A DNA stretch of 64,000 nucleotides from Moorella humiferrea. Its GTDB lineage: Bacteria; Bacillota; DSM-521; Neomoorellales; Neomoorellaceae. Location of the stretch: NCBI RefSeq assembly GCF_039233145.1, contig NZ_CP136419.1:1276001-1340000 (forward strand), in the 5' to 3' direction. Below the pieces are notes generated by a model. That model ran no database searches and was not told the DNA's origin. It worked only from the letters and a program-made list of their open reading frames with translations. This document shows, one piece after another, positions 16,190-24,836 of the stretch. The position numbers and the translations under genes are program-made. Numbering within the stretch: the stretch's first letter is position 1; each line of letters opens with the position of its first letter.

Positions 16190-16199
16190 TAAAATTCCC

Positions 16200-16227
16200 T
16201 TGTTATTTTTGTAATTGGAGTTATAAT
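16200..16227 (+). promoter_or_regulatory. Predicted dinB promoter
   Basis: TTGTTA (16200-16205), 16-base spacer, perfect TATAAT (16222-16227). It is flanked on both sides by LexA-like boxes. Confidence 0.55.
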
Positions 16228-16232
16228 ATAAG

Positions 16233-16246
16233 TAAACAATTGTTCG
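16233..16246 (+). promoter_or_regulatory. LexA (SOS) box 2
   Basis: TAAACAATTGTTCG, differing from box 1 at a single base. It covers the expected transcription start of dinB, where bound LexA would block transcription. Confidence 0.65.
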
Positions 16247-16259
16247 CGAGGTGGAGGCA

Positions 16260-17459
16260 TTGTCTTCCTCCTGCACCATCCTCCTCTGTGACGCCAACAG
16301 CTTCTTTGCCTCCGTCCACCAGGCATTAAATCCTGCTTTGCGTGGCCGGCCGGTCATCGTCGCCGGCCGGGAAAGTACCCGCCACGGCATCGTCCTGGCG
16401 GCCAGCTACGAGGCCAAAAGGGGTTACGGCATCAAAACCGGCATGACCGTCCGGGAAGCGAAAGGTCTCTGCCCGGACGGCGTCTTCATCCCTCCCCGCC
16501 ACGACCTGTACATCGAGTTCTCCACCCGCATCTTACGCATCATGCGGGAGTTTTCTCCCCTGGTGGAGCCCTTCTCCATCGATGAAGCCTGGCTAGACGT
16601 TAGAGGTTGTGAAAATCTTTTCGGCCCGCCTTTAACCATCGCCCGGCGGCTGAAGGAAAGGATTAAAACTGAGGTAGGCATTACCACCAGCGTCGGCCTG
16701 GGGCCTACCAAGCTCCTGGCCAAAATGGCGGCCGAAATGGAAAAACCCGACGGCCTGACGGTCCTCGATTTCCCGGACGTCCCTAAAAAGATGTGGCCCT
16801 TGCCGGTAAAGGATCTTTTCGGCGTCGGCCTTCGCATGGAGGCGCATCTAGCCAAACTTGGCATCCACACCATCGGCGACCTGGCGCGGTTCCCAGTTGA
16901 CGTCCTGGTCCGGCGCTTCGGCGTCGTCGGCCGTATTCTGCACCAGTGCGCTAATGGTATAGATTATAGCCCGGTAGACCCCCACTCCCTGGACAGGGTT
17001 AAATCAGTCGGCCACCAGATTACCCTCCCCCGGGATTACTACAGCTACCAGGAGATTGAGGTGGTTTTACTGGAGCTTTCCGAGCTGGTGGCCCGGCGAG
17101 CGCGCCTGGGAAATTACCTGGGACGCACGGTAAGCATCAGTCTTAAAGACGCCGATTTTAACTGGTTGGGACGTTCCTACACCCTGCCCTATTATACCGA
17201 TACGGCCGCCGATATTTACGCTGCGGCCCGGCAGCTTCTACACCGCCACTGGCCGCCCGGCCGGGCGGTACGACTTGTGGGGGTCAGTCTGGCTGGACTC
17301 GTGCCTGCGGTGTCACGCCAGGAAGATCTCTTCGGACGAGTGGAGAAACAGGCCCGGCTGGACCGGGCCTGCGACCGGTTAAAAAATCGCTATGGGGAAA
17401 GGATTATCTACCGGGCGGCATCCCTGATGGGGGCAGGTGTCCTTTATGCGCGGGGATAA
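16260..17459 (+). CDS. dinB: DNA polymerase IV (Y family)
   Basis: A translesion polymerase of 399 aa. Catalytic acidic residues are in LLCDANSFFASV near the N-terminus and SIDEAWLDV near residue 105. YGIKTGMTVREAK and TSVGLGPTKLLAKMAAEMEKPDGL are family motifs, followed by the helix-hairpin-helix and the little-finger domain (SVGHQITLPRDYY). The start TTG 16260 lies six bases after GAGGTG; the GTG at 16251 is itself part of that site. The two LexA boxes put it in the SOS regulon by inference. Confidence 0.93.
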   Translation: MSSSCTILLCDANSFFASVHQALNPALRGRPVIVAGRESTRHGIVLAASYEAKRGYGIKTGMTVREAKGLCPDGVFIPPRHDLYIEFSTRILRIMREFSPLVEPFSIDEAWLDVRGCENLFGPPLTIARRLKERIKTEVGITTSVGLGPTKLLAKMAAEMEKPDGLTVLDFPDVPKKMWPLPVKDLFGVGLRMEAHLAKLGIHTIGDLARFPVDVLVRRFGVVGRILHQCANGIDYSPVDPHSLDRVKSVGHQITLPRDYYSYQEIEVVLLELSELVARRARLGNYLGRTVSISLKDADFNWLGRSYTLPYYTDTAADIYAAARQLLHRHWPPGRAVRLVGVSLAGLVPAVSRQEDLFGRVEKQARLDRACDRLKNRYGERIIYRAASLMGAGVLYARG

Positions 17460-17597
17460 CGCTCTCTATGAAGGCCACCGCATAATATTGCCCGGTATCA
17501 GAGAACGAGCCGCGGCGACCTGCCGGGGATGCCGCTTTTGTGTGCCCATCGTGGGCCGGGAAGAAACGCGCCTGGCATGCCTGGCAACCCTAGACAT

Positions 17598-17606
17598 ATA
17601 TTTAAC
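17598..17606. repeat. Target-site duplication, left copy
   Basis: ATATTTAAC directly abuts the left inverted repeat; an identical 9-mer abuts the right end at 19183-19191. Confidence 0.9.
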
Positions 17607-19182
17607 CACTAGCGTTGCATAAAAATTTTTAGCACAGTGCAAGGCAATATATGGAAGGCAGAATATGTTATATAATAACATTAATGGTGTATACAACCAT
17701 GCATTTTCTTCCTTCACTGGCCAAAGGACTTAGGTTATCAGGGGTAGTCCTTATCCACATATTGCCATATAAAGTTGCTTAAAGAACTAAGGGGTCATAA
17801 GTTACGTCGTTTAAATAATCAGCTTCGCCAGCTAAAACTTGCTTTACTAAATCCTGATAGATGCCTTCATAGTCTATCTTGTGCCGCCCATAAGACCTTC
17901 GTTTGGGTTTACGGTGCAGGCTTTGGACGAAGAAGGTAAAGGGCTCATATAGACAGGTGCGGATTAAACGTTTAATAGTGAGCAATGGTCCTTGATAGCC
18001 GGCCTTTAATTGCAGCATAACCATCAGGCAGTAGGTTATTAGCGCTATGAAGAGCTGGTTTTCTACAGCCTGTTCGCTTTTACCATAAAAATGTTTCACC
18101 TGCAGGTGTTGTTTCATCCATTTGAAGAAGAGTTCTATCTGCCAGCGCTTACGATAAATCTCGCTTAATTCTTCCGCCGGTAACTCGAAATCATTGGTGA
18201 CTATAATTACCGGTTGCCCTTGGGTATCTTCGGTTGTTATCAGCCGTAAAGGGTGCTTCATTTTGGTAACTCCATCTTTGCCAAGGTAAACAAGCTGTTC
18301 CTTTTTAACCTTGCTGTCAGGGTTTACCGGCAACTCGGCGATTATTTCTACCAGAGCATTACCCTTTAAGCGGCTGGCAAAGCGGACGCCTTCTTCACAG
18401 TATCTGTCAAACTTCTTGTAATCGACATAGCCGCGGTCAAAGACGTTTAAGGCTTCTTCTTCCTCTACTACGAGGGTATCCATCTGGGTTTTATCTGCCT
18501 TCCGGGCCGGGGTGACAATTGCTTTATCAGGTAGAACCTCTTCTTCACAGAACTTTAAGCGCAGGTGGAGTTTTATCCCGCTTTTAGTCCTACGAAACTC
18601 GGCCCAGAGGTACTGGGTAAAACAGAGACTAATGATAGTGGAATCGATGAGGTAAATACGTCCTGCGGTATTTCTTAAGTTTTCAAAGCCGATTTCCCGG
18701 CCTATCCGGGTGGTGAGATGGCTGAATAATAGCCGGATGAATTGCGGCGATAAATCCCTTAAACGGCGCGCTATCTGGGAGAAACTGATACTCTCTAAAT
18801 TGATAGCCAGGCTAAATTGCGGGTCATTGAAGCTATTGCTGATATCCCGCAAGCCATTAAGTTGTTCCAGCTGAGCGAAGGCTATTAGTTTAATGAGTTG
18901 AAGGGAATTTAGCTTCTTAGCGTACTTATCGACCCCCATACCGGCGGTTAACTGCCAAAAATAGTCGTTAGAAACTGGAGCAAACAGTTGATGAAATGTG
19001 GATAATGTGGTATCCTTACCTTGCATTTGGGCCTCCTTATGTTAGAGGTTGGGGCAAGGACTACCCTCAATCTCTAGTATAAGGAGTTTTTTCTTGCAAG
19101 GCTAGGTTATTTCAGGAATTTGGCTGTTTTTTGGGCGTTATTTCCCTTGACAAGTTTATTTTTTCTTTATGCAACGCTAGTG
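17607..19182 (-). mobile_element. Intact insertion sequence, IS4-type DDE family, 1576 bp
   Basis: The ends are perfect 17-bp inverted repeats CACTAGCGTTGCATAAA (17607-17623 and complement 19166-19182), with 9-bp target duplications outside. It holds one transposase gene on the minus strand and about 150 bases of non-coding sequence on each side. Intact ends, an open transposase and perfect duplicates suggest a recent insertion. Confidence 0.93.
17779..19026 (-). CDS. IS4-family DDE transposase
   Basis: 415 aa. The RNase-H-like catalytic triad is visible: Asp in RIYLIDSTIISL, Asp in NVFDRGYVD, and Glu in the YRKRWQIELFFKWMKQHL block, the Y-R-E-K signature of IS4 transposases. The N-terminal DUF4372-like segment (FHQLFAPVSNDYFWQL) is common in this subgroup. 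AAGGAGG precedes ATG 19026. The frame is complete, so the element could be active. Confidence 0.95.
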   Translation of the reverse strand: MQGKDTTLSTFHQLFAPVSNDYFWQLTAGMGVDKYAKKLNSLQLIKLIAFAQLEQLNGLRDISNSFNDPQFSLAINLESISFSQIARRLRDLSPQFIRLLFSHLTTRIGREIGFENLRNTAGRIYLIDSTIISLCFTQYLWAEFRRTKSGIKLHLRLKFCEEEVLPDKAIVTPARKADKTQMDTLVVEEEEALNVFDRGYVDYKKFDRYCEEGVRFASRLKGNALVEIIAELPVNPDSKVKKEQLVYLGKDGVTKMKHPLRLITTEDTQGQPVIIVTNDFELPAEELSEIYRKRWQIELFFKWMKQHLQVKHFYGKSEQAVENQLFIALITYCLMVMLQLKAGYQGPLLTIKRLIRTCLYEPFTFFVQSLHRKPKRRSYGRHKIDYEGIYQDLVKQVLAGEADYLNDVTYDPLVL

Positions 19183-19191
19183 ATATTTAAC
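19183..19191. repeat. Target-site duplication, right copy
   Basis: ATATTTAAC, identical to 17598-17606. Confidence 0.9.
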
Positions 19192-19323
19192 AGGCACAAA
19201 ACGGGTGCCGGAAGAGCTTAAGGCCCTGGACTTCATCTGGCTGGCCGGCAGAGAAGCCCTGTTAAAAGCCGTAGAGAAGGTTCGACCGGAAGGGCAGGCC
19301 TGCGGGTTTTATGGCCCCAGGGG

Positions 19324-20559
19324 TTAGCGTGTAACTTCCTCCGCCTCCCTGATCCTTTCAAGGGGTGAAGGATGGGAGGCGGTGAGCCATGTTATAAAGG
19401 GCGGCGGGGCAATATCACTCAAGTTTTTCCGCGCCAAATCGATGTGAAGCCTGATCATGGCGTCGGGGTTACCGGTAAGCTGGAGGGCCACTCGGTCTGC
19501 TTCCCTTTCGTAGTGACGGGAAATTGCGTTTTGCAACGGCTGACCTAGAAAAGAAACCAGCTGAAGAAAAAGGAGCGTGGCAACCAGCAGGTGGGGCGGA
19601 TATGGACCCGGTCTTGCTATTTCGTAAGTAAAGGTTATTTTTAGCACGGCGTATAACATTCCCAAAAGTAAAAAGTTAGCCCCCACACTCCACAGTAAAC
19701 TGCGGAAGATATGGCCGCGCTGCCAGTGGGCCATCTCGTGGGCGATTACGGCTTCGACTTCTTCTAAGGGGTAATTCTTCAGTAAATTATCATAAAGGAC
19801 GATTCTTTTGGTGCTCCCCAAACCTGTAAAATAGGCGTTGGCTTTAGTTGTACGTCTGCTGGCGTCCATCACCAGTATTTCCTTGATCTTTAGCCCGGCG
19901 CGTTCGGCTAGCCGGTCCACCGTCGTTTTAACCGGCCCTTCTTCGATTGGCTGGAAACGGTTAAAAAGGGGTGCGACGAGTAGCGGCCAAAGGAATGTCG
20001 ATATAAAAAGCCAGCCTGATAAAAAAAGGGCGGCGACCGCCCACCAGGTGTGGGGCCAGCGCCCGCTGGACCAGAAAAGGAGGGTTACTCCTATTCCCGC
20101 AAGGACCAGTTCCAAAACGCCGCCCTTTAAATAATCCATCCACCATGAACCGAGATTCTGGGTAGAGAAACCCCATTGATGTTGTACGATAAAGCCACCA
20201 TAAAAGTTAAAAGGTAAAGCAACGACTTTTAACAGGATCCAGATTAAAATGAAATATATTATCAGAGCCGGATAATATCGCCCTCCGGTGATGCGTAAAA
20301 CCGTATCCGACCATGCCATGGCCCTGGTACTGGCCACCAGCCAAACAAGGCAGACAACTTGAGCCAGGAAAGCCATGACGCCGAGCAGGCGCATTATCTG
20401 CTGGTAATGGCGGGCCCTTTCTATTTCGGACGGAGTAAAATACTGCCCGGCAACTGAAGGCACTTTTCCTGGAAAAAGGGTATAAAAGATAAAGGCCAGG
20501 CTTACTATGCCTGCCGTTATTAAGAGAATGGACCACACTAATCCGGCCTTCGACGTCAT
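19324..20559 (-). CDS. M48 family zinc metallopeptidase, Ste24/CAAX-protease type
   Basis: A 411-aa multi-pass membrane protease. The zinc site HEMAHWQRGH (HExxH) is in the middle, with the downstream third ligand in AISRHYEREADRVAL. Six or more hydrophobic helices precede and surround the site, and the N-terminal peptidase_M48_N domain is present, as in Ste24. The usual bacterial role is membrane protein quality control, since CAAX proteins are absent. The start ATG 20559 lies behind GGGGGCGGC; TTG 20562 is possible. Confidence 0.9.
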   Translation of the reverse strand: MTSKAGLVWSILLITAGIVSLAFIFYTLFPGKVPSVAGQYFTPSEIERARHYQQIMRLLGVMAFLAQVVCLVWLVASTRAMAWSDTVLRITGGRYYPALIIYFILIWILLKVVALPFNFYGGFIVQHQWGFSTQNLGSWWMDYLKGGVLELVLAGIGVTLLFWSSGRWPHTWWAVAALFLSGWLFISTFLWPLLVAPLFNRFQPIEEGPVKTTVDRLAERAGLKIKEILVMDASRRTTKANAYFTGLGSTKRIVLYDNLLKNYPLEEVEAVIAHEMAHWQRGHIFRSLLWSVGANFLLLGMLYAVLKITFTYEIARPGPYPPHLLVATLLFLQLVSFLGQPLQNAISRHYEREADRVALQLTGNPDAMIRLHIDLARKNLSDIAPPPFITWLTASHPSPLERIREAEEVTR

Positions 20560-20642
20560 CAAGCCGCCCCCTTTTTTTCTGCCTTTAAGGCTATTTTATT
20601 CATCCTCTACAACTCTATTCTTTAAAGACAGGCAGCGACACT

Positions 20643-21401
20643 TTAAGACGCCTTTTCATAGGTAAAGGCCGGCATCAGTGTTTTAAGAATCATTGCATTG
20701 GCGCGGGAGTTTTTGCGGACGGCTTTCTGGGTTGATGGCAATAAAATACTCACGGGACTAAAATAAGGTTCACCACAGATGTCGGCACCTATTACATTTT
20801 TTTGTCGCACAATTTCCCTTAGCGCAGACAATAATTCTTGGAGTGTCAAGGCCCCCTGGTCCCAGTTAGTAATTACCTCCTCCGGGCTTAAAACATCTTT
20901 ATCGATGCTTATATAAACGTTTGGCGGAACTTCTTTTAATGCGCGGACAAGGGTTGTATGATAGGCCTTAGGAAGAAAAATTAATTTAGTTAAATATTGA
21001 GGGGGGATTTTTTCCCCGGCAGGTAACGCACGAGGACCGATTAACAAGGCCTTTTTTAAAGCTGGCAACTCTATTGCCCGCCTGAGCCAGGAAGCGCAGG
21101 AAAGAGCGACGCCCCGGGGCAGCGGCTGCAGATCCGCATGGTTATCAAATAAAATTAACGCAAAAGGTGTCTTAACGTAAGAGGCAAGGAGATAAGAAAC
21201 ATAATGAAAATCACCGCTGCCTATCAAAGTAATGCCTATTTTTGTCTTTTTTAATCTGGCGGCGATCTCTCGCAGGGCATCCCGGCTGCAGTAAAGCCGC
21301 GTACCCGGTATGTCTCCCATTTCCACTACCTTATAAGGAAAGCGTCGTAGTTCTTCCTGACAGGTTAAAGTATTATCAAAATTAAGCAAGGTAATAACCA
21401 T
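20643..21401 (-). CDS. Arginase/agmatinase-family ureohydrolase-like protein
   Basis: 252 aa, with binuclear Mn ligands in GDFHYVSY (His), LFDNHADLQ (Asp-His-Asp) and SIDKDVLSP (Asp-Asp). The motifs differ slightly from true arginases (DNHAD for DAHxD), and the N-terminal third is short. The specificity loop is unlike arginase or agmatinase, so the substrate is open. AGGGGTGAT precedes ATG 21401. It lies 38 bases after queT. Confidence 0.8.
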   Translation of the reverse strand: MVITLLNFDNTLTCQEELRRFPYKVVEMGDIPGTRLYCSRDALREIAARLKKTKIGITLIGSGDFHYVSYLLASYVKTPFALILFDNHADLQPLPRGVALSCASWLRRAIELPALKKALLIGPRALPAGEKIPPQYLTKLIFLPKAYHTTLVRALKEVPPNVYISIDKDVLSPEEVITNWDQGALTLQELLSALREIVRQKNVIGADICGEPYFSPVSILLPSTQKAVRKNSRANAMILKTLMPAFTYEKAS

Positions 21402-21439
21402 CGGTTATCACCCCTGCTTTTTAATTATCCCTCTGATGA

Positions 21440-21895
21440 TTAATGCAAATTTAACTTACGCAATTGGTTTAACAAAGGAATACCGATTAGGAGGACGGCG
21501 ATGGCTTCCCCGATGGAAACGGCGGCTATGGAAATGAATAAGCCTACATGCAACAGGTAAGAAAGATAGCCGCCAACTATAAGACCGTTTAAAACAACAG
21601 GTGATAGGTAGGCAAGTTTGCTCCGGCGCCAGATATAGGTCAACCATGCTGCCGCCAGGGTGGTCAAGCTGCCCAGGATGATGTCGATGGGGCCGAGACC
21701 GCCGTAAATATTGCTAATCAAGCATCCAAGGAAAAGCCCGGGAATGGCTTCCGGATAAAGAATCGGTAAAAGGGTCAATGCCTCGGCTACCCGTACCTGA
21801 AGATATCCAAAGCTAATGGGTTTAAGGATAATAGTAATTACGGCATATAAGGCGGCGATAACGGCACCTCTCGCAATCCTCCTGGCGGTGGACAC
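21440..21895 (-). CDS. queT: QueT-type ECF transporter S component (queuosine precursor)
   Basis: A 151-aa protein with about five helices. The FGYLQVRVAEALTLLPILYPEAIPGLFLGCLISN block is the family signature. The likely ligand is preQ0/preQ1 or a related queuosine precursor; shared EcfAT subunits would be encoded elsewhere. Start GTG 21895 follows GGGAG. The gap after pfp is only 24 bases, so no separate preQ1 riboswitch fits; it is probably read from the pfp transcript. Confidence 0.88.
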   Translation of the reverse strand: MSTARRIARGAVIAALYAVITIILKPISFGYLQVRVAEALTLLPILYPEAIPGLFLGCLISNIYGGLGPIDIILGSLTTLAAAWLTYIWRRSKLAYLSPVVLNGLIVGGYLSYLLHVGLFISIAAVSIGEAIAVLLIGIPLLNQLRKLNLH

Positions 21896-21919
21896 TTACC
21901 TACTCCCTTTCTTCTTTAA

Positions 21920-23128
21920 TTATACAATATCCACATAGGCAGGCAAGCCGTTGTGATATGGTATGGCAACTTCTCCCTGAATTAAAGGACGGGCGTAGTT
22001 AATGAAGGCTTGTGTAACATCGTTTCCTGCCTCGTTTATCCAGCTTCGGGGCATCTTTTTTTCACGGTTGGCCACCTCATTAAGTGCCACCAGTTCATAC
22101 GTACAGGAGTATTCTTCTGCCCCTTCCAGGCGCCTTATGGCGACCATGCAGCCGGTCCTGTCCTTTTGGGCTTCTTCAACGGCAACCCTGCCGACGTGAT
22201 AGGCTTCTTCGGCGTCGGTACGGGAGGCCAAGTGCATGGCGCTGCGCTGGCAGGTGGCCGGGAGAACGAAACGTCCCTTAAGGCTCAATTCACTTTCGAT
22301 TAGATTGACAAGATACTGTCCCACGCCTCCCAGGCGTTGGTGCCCGAAGACGTCGACGGTAGTGGTATCGTTAAATATATAGTTTCCATTTTTATCTACC
22401 AGGCCCTCGGAAACAACCACCAGCACCGTTCCATACCGCCGATAGGCTTCTTCTACATCGTTAAGGAAATTAGCTGTATCAAAGGGCACTTCCGGTAAAT
22501 AAATCAGATGGGGGACATCTTCCTGGCGACGGCGGGCAAGGGCCGCTGCCGCAGCCAGCCAGCCGGCATTGCGCCCCATTGCTTCCACAATAACCACCTT
22601 AGTAGAGGTAACAATGCATTTAAGATCAATTCCCATCTCCATGACAATGGTGGCCAAATATTTGGCCGCACTGCCGTATCCGGGTGTATGATCGGTCAAG
22701 GGAAGGTCATTGTCAATGGTTTTGGGGATGCCTATGACCCGAAGATCATAGCCTTCTTCCAGGGCCAATTTGTTTACCTTATAAGCAGTGTCCATGGAAT
22801 CATTGCCGCCGATGTAAAAAAAATAGCGGATATTGTATTTACGAAATACATTCAGGAGCTTCTCAAAGTCTTCTTGCTTTTTTAACTGGTAACGGCAGGA
22901 GCCAAGGGCCGCCCCGGGAGTAAATTTTAGCCCTTTAATGGTAGAAGGGCTTTGTCGACGCAGATCAATGAAATTCTCGGCTAAAATACCCATAATGCCG
23001 TTGCGGGCGCCGTATATTTCTCCGATAGCTTCACTCCGATACGCTGCTTCGACGGCTCCAAGAAGGCTGTTATTAATTACGGCCGTAGGCCCGCCGGATT
23101 GGGCTATGACACAGTTCCCTTTTAACAA
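21920..23128 (-). CDS. pfp: Pyrophosphate-dependent phosphofructokinase
   Basis: 402 aa. GGNDSMDTAYK replaces the GGDGS of ATP enzymes, and the catalytic block reads GIPKTIDNDLPLTDHTPGYGSA with Lys where ATP enzymes have Gly; both mark pyrophosphate use. MGRNAGWLAA follows. The reaction is reversible, fructose-6-phosphate to fructose-1,6-bisphosphate, and saves ATP. The start is TTG 23128 behind GGAGG. Family and donor prediction are strong; no assay is implied. Confidence 0.92.
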   Translation of the reverse strand: MLKGNCVIAQSGGPTAVINNSLLGAVEAAYRSEAIGEIYGARNGIMGILAENFIDLRRQSPSTIKGLKFTPGAALGSCRYQLKKQEDFEKLLNVFRKYNIRYFFYIGGNDSMDTAYKVNKLALEEGYDLRVIGIPKTIDNDLPLTDHTPGYGSAAKYLATIVMEMGIDLKCIVTSTKVVIVEAMGRNAGWLAAAAALARRRQEDVPHLIYLPEVPFDTANFLNDVEEAYRRYGTVLVVVSEGLVDKNGNYIFNDTTTVDVFGHQRLGGVGQYLVNLIESELSLKGRFVLPATCQRSAMHLASRTDAEEAYHVGRVAVEEAQKDRTGCMVAIRRLEGAEEYSCTYELVALNEVANREKKMPRSWINEAGNDVTQAFINYARPLIQGEVAIPYHNGLPAYVDIV

Positions 23129-23282
23129 AGGGATTTTCCTCCTCTCCCAGGTAAAAATTATTTAAAGCTGCCCACACTTTATATATTATAATGCCGTTCT
23201 ACCGATCTGACTATAGGCAGTAGCAACATAGACGCCTAACGAATAAGCTAAATTAGACCAAAGGCTTTTGGAGGTGAAACTG

Positions 23283-23420
23283 ATGGTTGAAGAAGGCGGC
23301 AATGTTTTTGGCCCGAAAAAAAGCCCGCAAGAAAGTAATCTCGGTTTTAACTTTCCCGGTGGAAATGTGGCTTTTATCTTGTTCCTAATTTTAATTCTTC
23401 TAGTTTTCGGCGACAATTAA
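23283..23420 (+). CDS. Small single-span membrane peptide, YjcZ-like
   Basis: A 45-aa peptide behind a near-perfect GGAGGTG ribosome site. A polar Gly-rich N-half is followed by one hydrophobic helix (about residues 28-42, VAFILFLILILLVFG) and a GDN end. Size and layout resemble the small YjcZ-type spore membrane proteins, but identity is too low to be sure. A terminator follows at 23438. Confidence 0.65.
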   Translation: MVEEGGNVFGPKKSPQESNLGFNFPGGNVAFILFLILILLVFGDN

Positions 23421-23437
23421 TCAACACAAGTTAAAGC

Positions 23438-23458
23438 GCCCCTTCGAGGGGCATTTTT
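23438..23458 (+). terminator. Terminator of the small peptide gene
   Basis: GCCCC-TTCGA-GGGGC stem-loop followed by ATTTTTG. Confidence 0.8.
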
Positions 23459-23459
23459 G

Positions 23460-24812
23460 TTAAATATTAGGATCCAAAGTTTCCACTGGTACACCGGCGA
23501 CCGTTTCCAGGACGCTATAATGTCGGCCTGTTAAATCATTACCAAAGAAATCAAAGGATATGCCTGGAAGGATAATTAAATCTAACGGTCTAAAATTTAC
23601 AGCAGACCACTGCCGCCAAGCGGCAATATAGTCTTCCGTGGTAAGCAAACCGGCGCAGGCTATATTCCCGCCAAAGAAAATGTTTTTTACCTTTACTATT
23701 TCCCATTCTCCAGGCAGTAAAGATATTCCTCCCTTAACAGCTTCATAGGCAAGCTCAGAAGTCATAACGAGGATGTGCCCGGCACGGTGACGTCGCTGCT
23801 TTTCATTTAATATATCAAGAACATCGGGATCGAGATCCCAGGTAAAGGTAAGGCCGCTGCCGTCCTTTGGTACCTTTAAATTAAGGGCGATAGCCATCTG
23901 GCCCTGCTTTTTAAATACCACTATCCGGCGGTTTCCTTCCCGGGATACCATACGGTGGGCTTCTACCCGTGAACGGGGTTGTCGGCCATCAACTTCTAAG
24001 ATAACGTCGCCCCTTTTAAGGCCAGCCCGGTGGGCAGGTGAAGCCGGTATCACGCCCTCCACAACCGGAGACAGGTCTTTGGGTTCAGGGGGTTCCAGGA
24101 GCAGGGGTACTTCCGTTTGTCCTCGCAGGTACTCAAGTTCCCTTTCCATTTGCTCCCGGAAATACGGGGGTACTTGCATTTCCGGCTGAGTCAATCGGGT
24201 GTAGCCTGGTAGAAAAATGCGGATGGTTCTGGCTCCGGAACGGGCAAGATATAATATCGTCTTTCGGAAATCTTGCCAGCCTGTGATCCACGGCATGGCC
24301 ACCAGGCTCCCATGGTAAGGAATGCCGGCCTCCCTTAAAACTAAAGGAGCGGCTATCGCCGTTATTGCTTCTTTATCCCCCATGAGTTTGCGACGACCTA
24401 TCGGGCTTGCGCTGTTAAGAGAAAGATTAATTTCTAACGGGCCCAATTGGGCCATAACCCCGGCTACTTTTGCCGTCAAAAACGTTCCGTTGGTTGTAAT
24501 CTCCAGAGGGGTCGAAGGGAAACGTCGACGCACCCTGGTCAGGATTTCCAGAAACTCTGGATGGGTCATGGGTTCTCCTTCAATAAGACGGGTGGCCGAC
24601 TCGCCGATGACAATTTTCCGTTCACCATCAAGGAAGTCTAAAAGGGTGTCAACCTCGTCAAGTTTTAGTGGCGGTAGAAACCATGTTTCTACCCCGGGTG
24701 GATTCTGCCGGTGGCTGCAGAAAAGACATCGCAAATTACACCGGGAGGTCAAAGGCAAAATATTATACCTCGAACTTGTCAGAACCGCCAACTGGATAAC
24801 ATTAATAGGCAT
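23460..24812 (-). CDS. Radical SAM protein with internal PDZ domain and DUF512-like C-terminus
   Basis: 450 aa. The radical SAM cluster is SRCNLRCLFC (Cys 25, 29, 32), and TTNGTF lies in the barrel. A PDZ domain follows at about residues 220-300 (VIPASPAHRAGLKRGDVILEVDG). The C-terminal part has FFGGNIACAGLLTTEDY, like DUF512. In ordinary DUF512 proteins the PDZ domain comes first, so the order here is permuted. The gap to the upstream chromate-transporter gene is 24 bases. ATG 24812 has no close ribosome site (AAGGAGC is about 19 bases away), so the start is uncertain. Function is unknown. Confidence 0.8.
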   Translation of the reverse strand: MPINVIQLAVLTSSRYNILPLTSRCNLRCLFCSHRQNPPGVETWFLPPLKLDEVDTLLDFLDGERKIVIGESATRLIEGEPMTHPEFLEILTRVRRRFPSTPLEITTNGTFLTAKVAGVMAQLGPLEINLSLNSASPIGRRKLMGDKEAITAIAAPLVLREAGIPYHGSLVAMPWITGWQDFRKTILYLARSGARTIRIFLPGYTRLTQPEMQVPPYFREQMERELEYLRGQTEVPLLLEPPEPKDLSPVVEGVIPASPAHRAGLKRGDVILEVDGRQPRSRVEAHRMVSREGNRRIVVFKKQGQMAIALNLKVPKDGSGLTFTWDLDPDVLDILNEKQRRHRAGHILVMTSELAYEAVKGGISLLPGEWEIVKVKNIFFGGNIACAGLLTTEDYIAAWRQWSAVNFRPLDLIILPGISFDFFGNDLTGRHYSVLETVAGVPVETLDPNI

Positions 24813-24836
24813 TATTTGCAGATAAAGAACGCTCCT

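Larger units (their letters stand above)
17446..19327 (+). pseudogene. Small Cys-rich gene interrupted by an IS4-type element
   Basis: Codons 1-53 lie at 17446-17606 and the rest at 19192-19327. When the element and one target duplicate are removed, the frame joins exactly (AC|A) and gives an unbroken 98-aa protein ending at TAG 19327. It carries a CRGCRFC triple-cysteine motif, then a Leu/Glu-rich helix (PEELKALDFIWLAGREALLK). The start ATG 17446 overlaps the dinB end behind AGGTG, so it was probably translated with dinB. The function is unknown. The 3' end overlaps the end of the M48 protease gene by 4 bases. Confidence 0.75.

Noticed and set aside
19147-19182. Outward promoter from the IS right end (TTGACA near 19147)
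   Set aside because: No acceptable -10 at a 16-18 base spacing before the end of the element.
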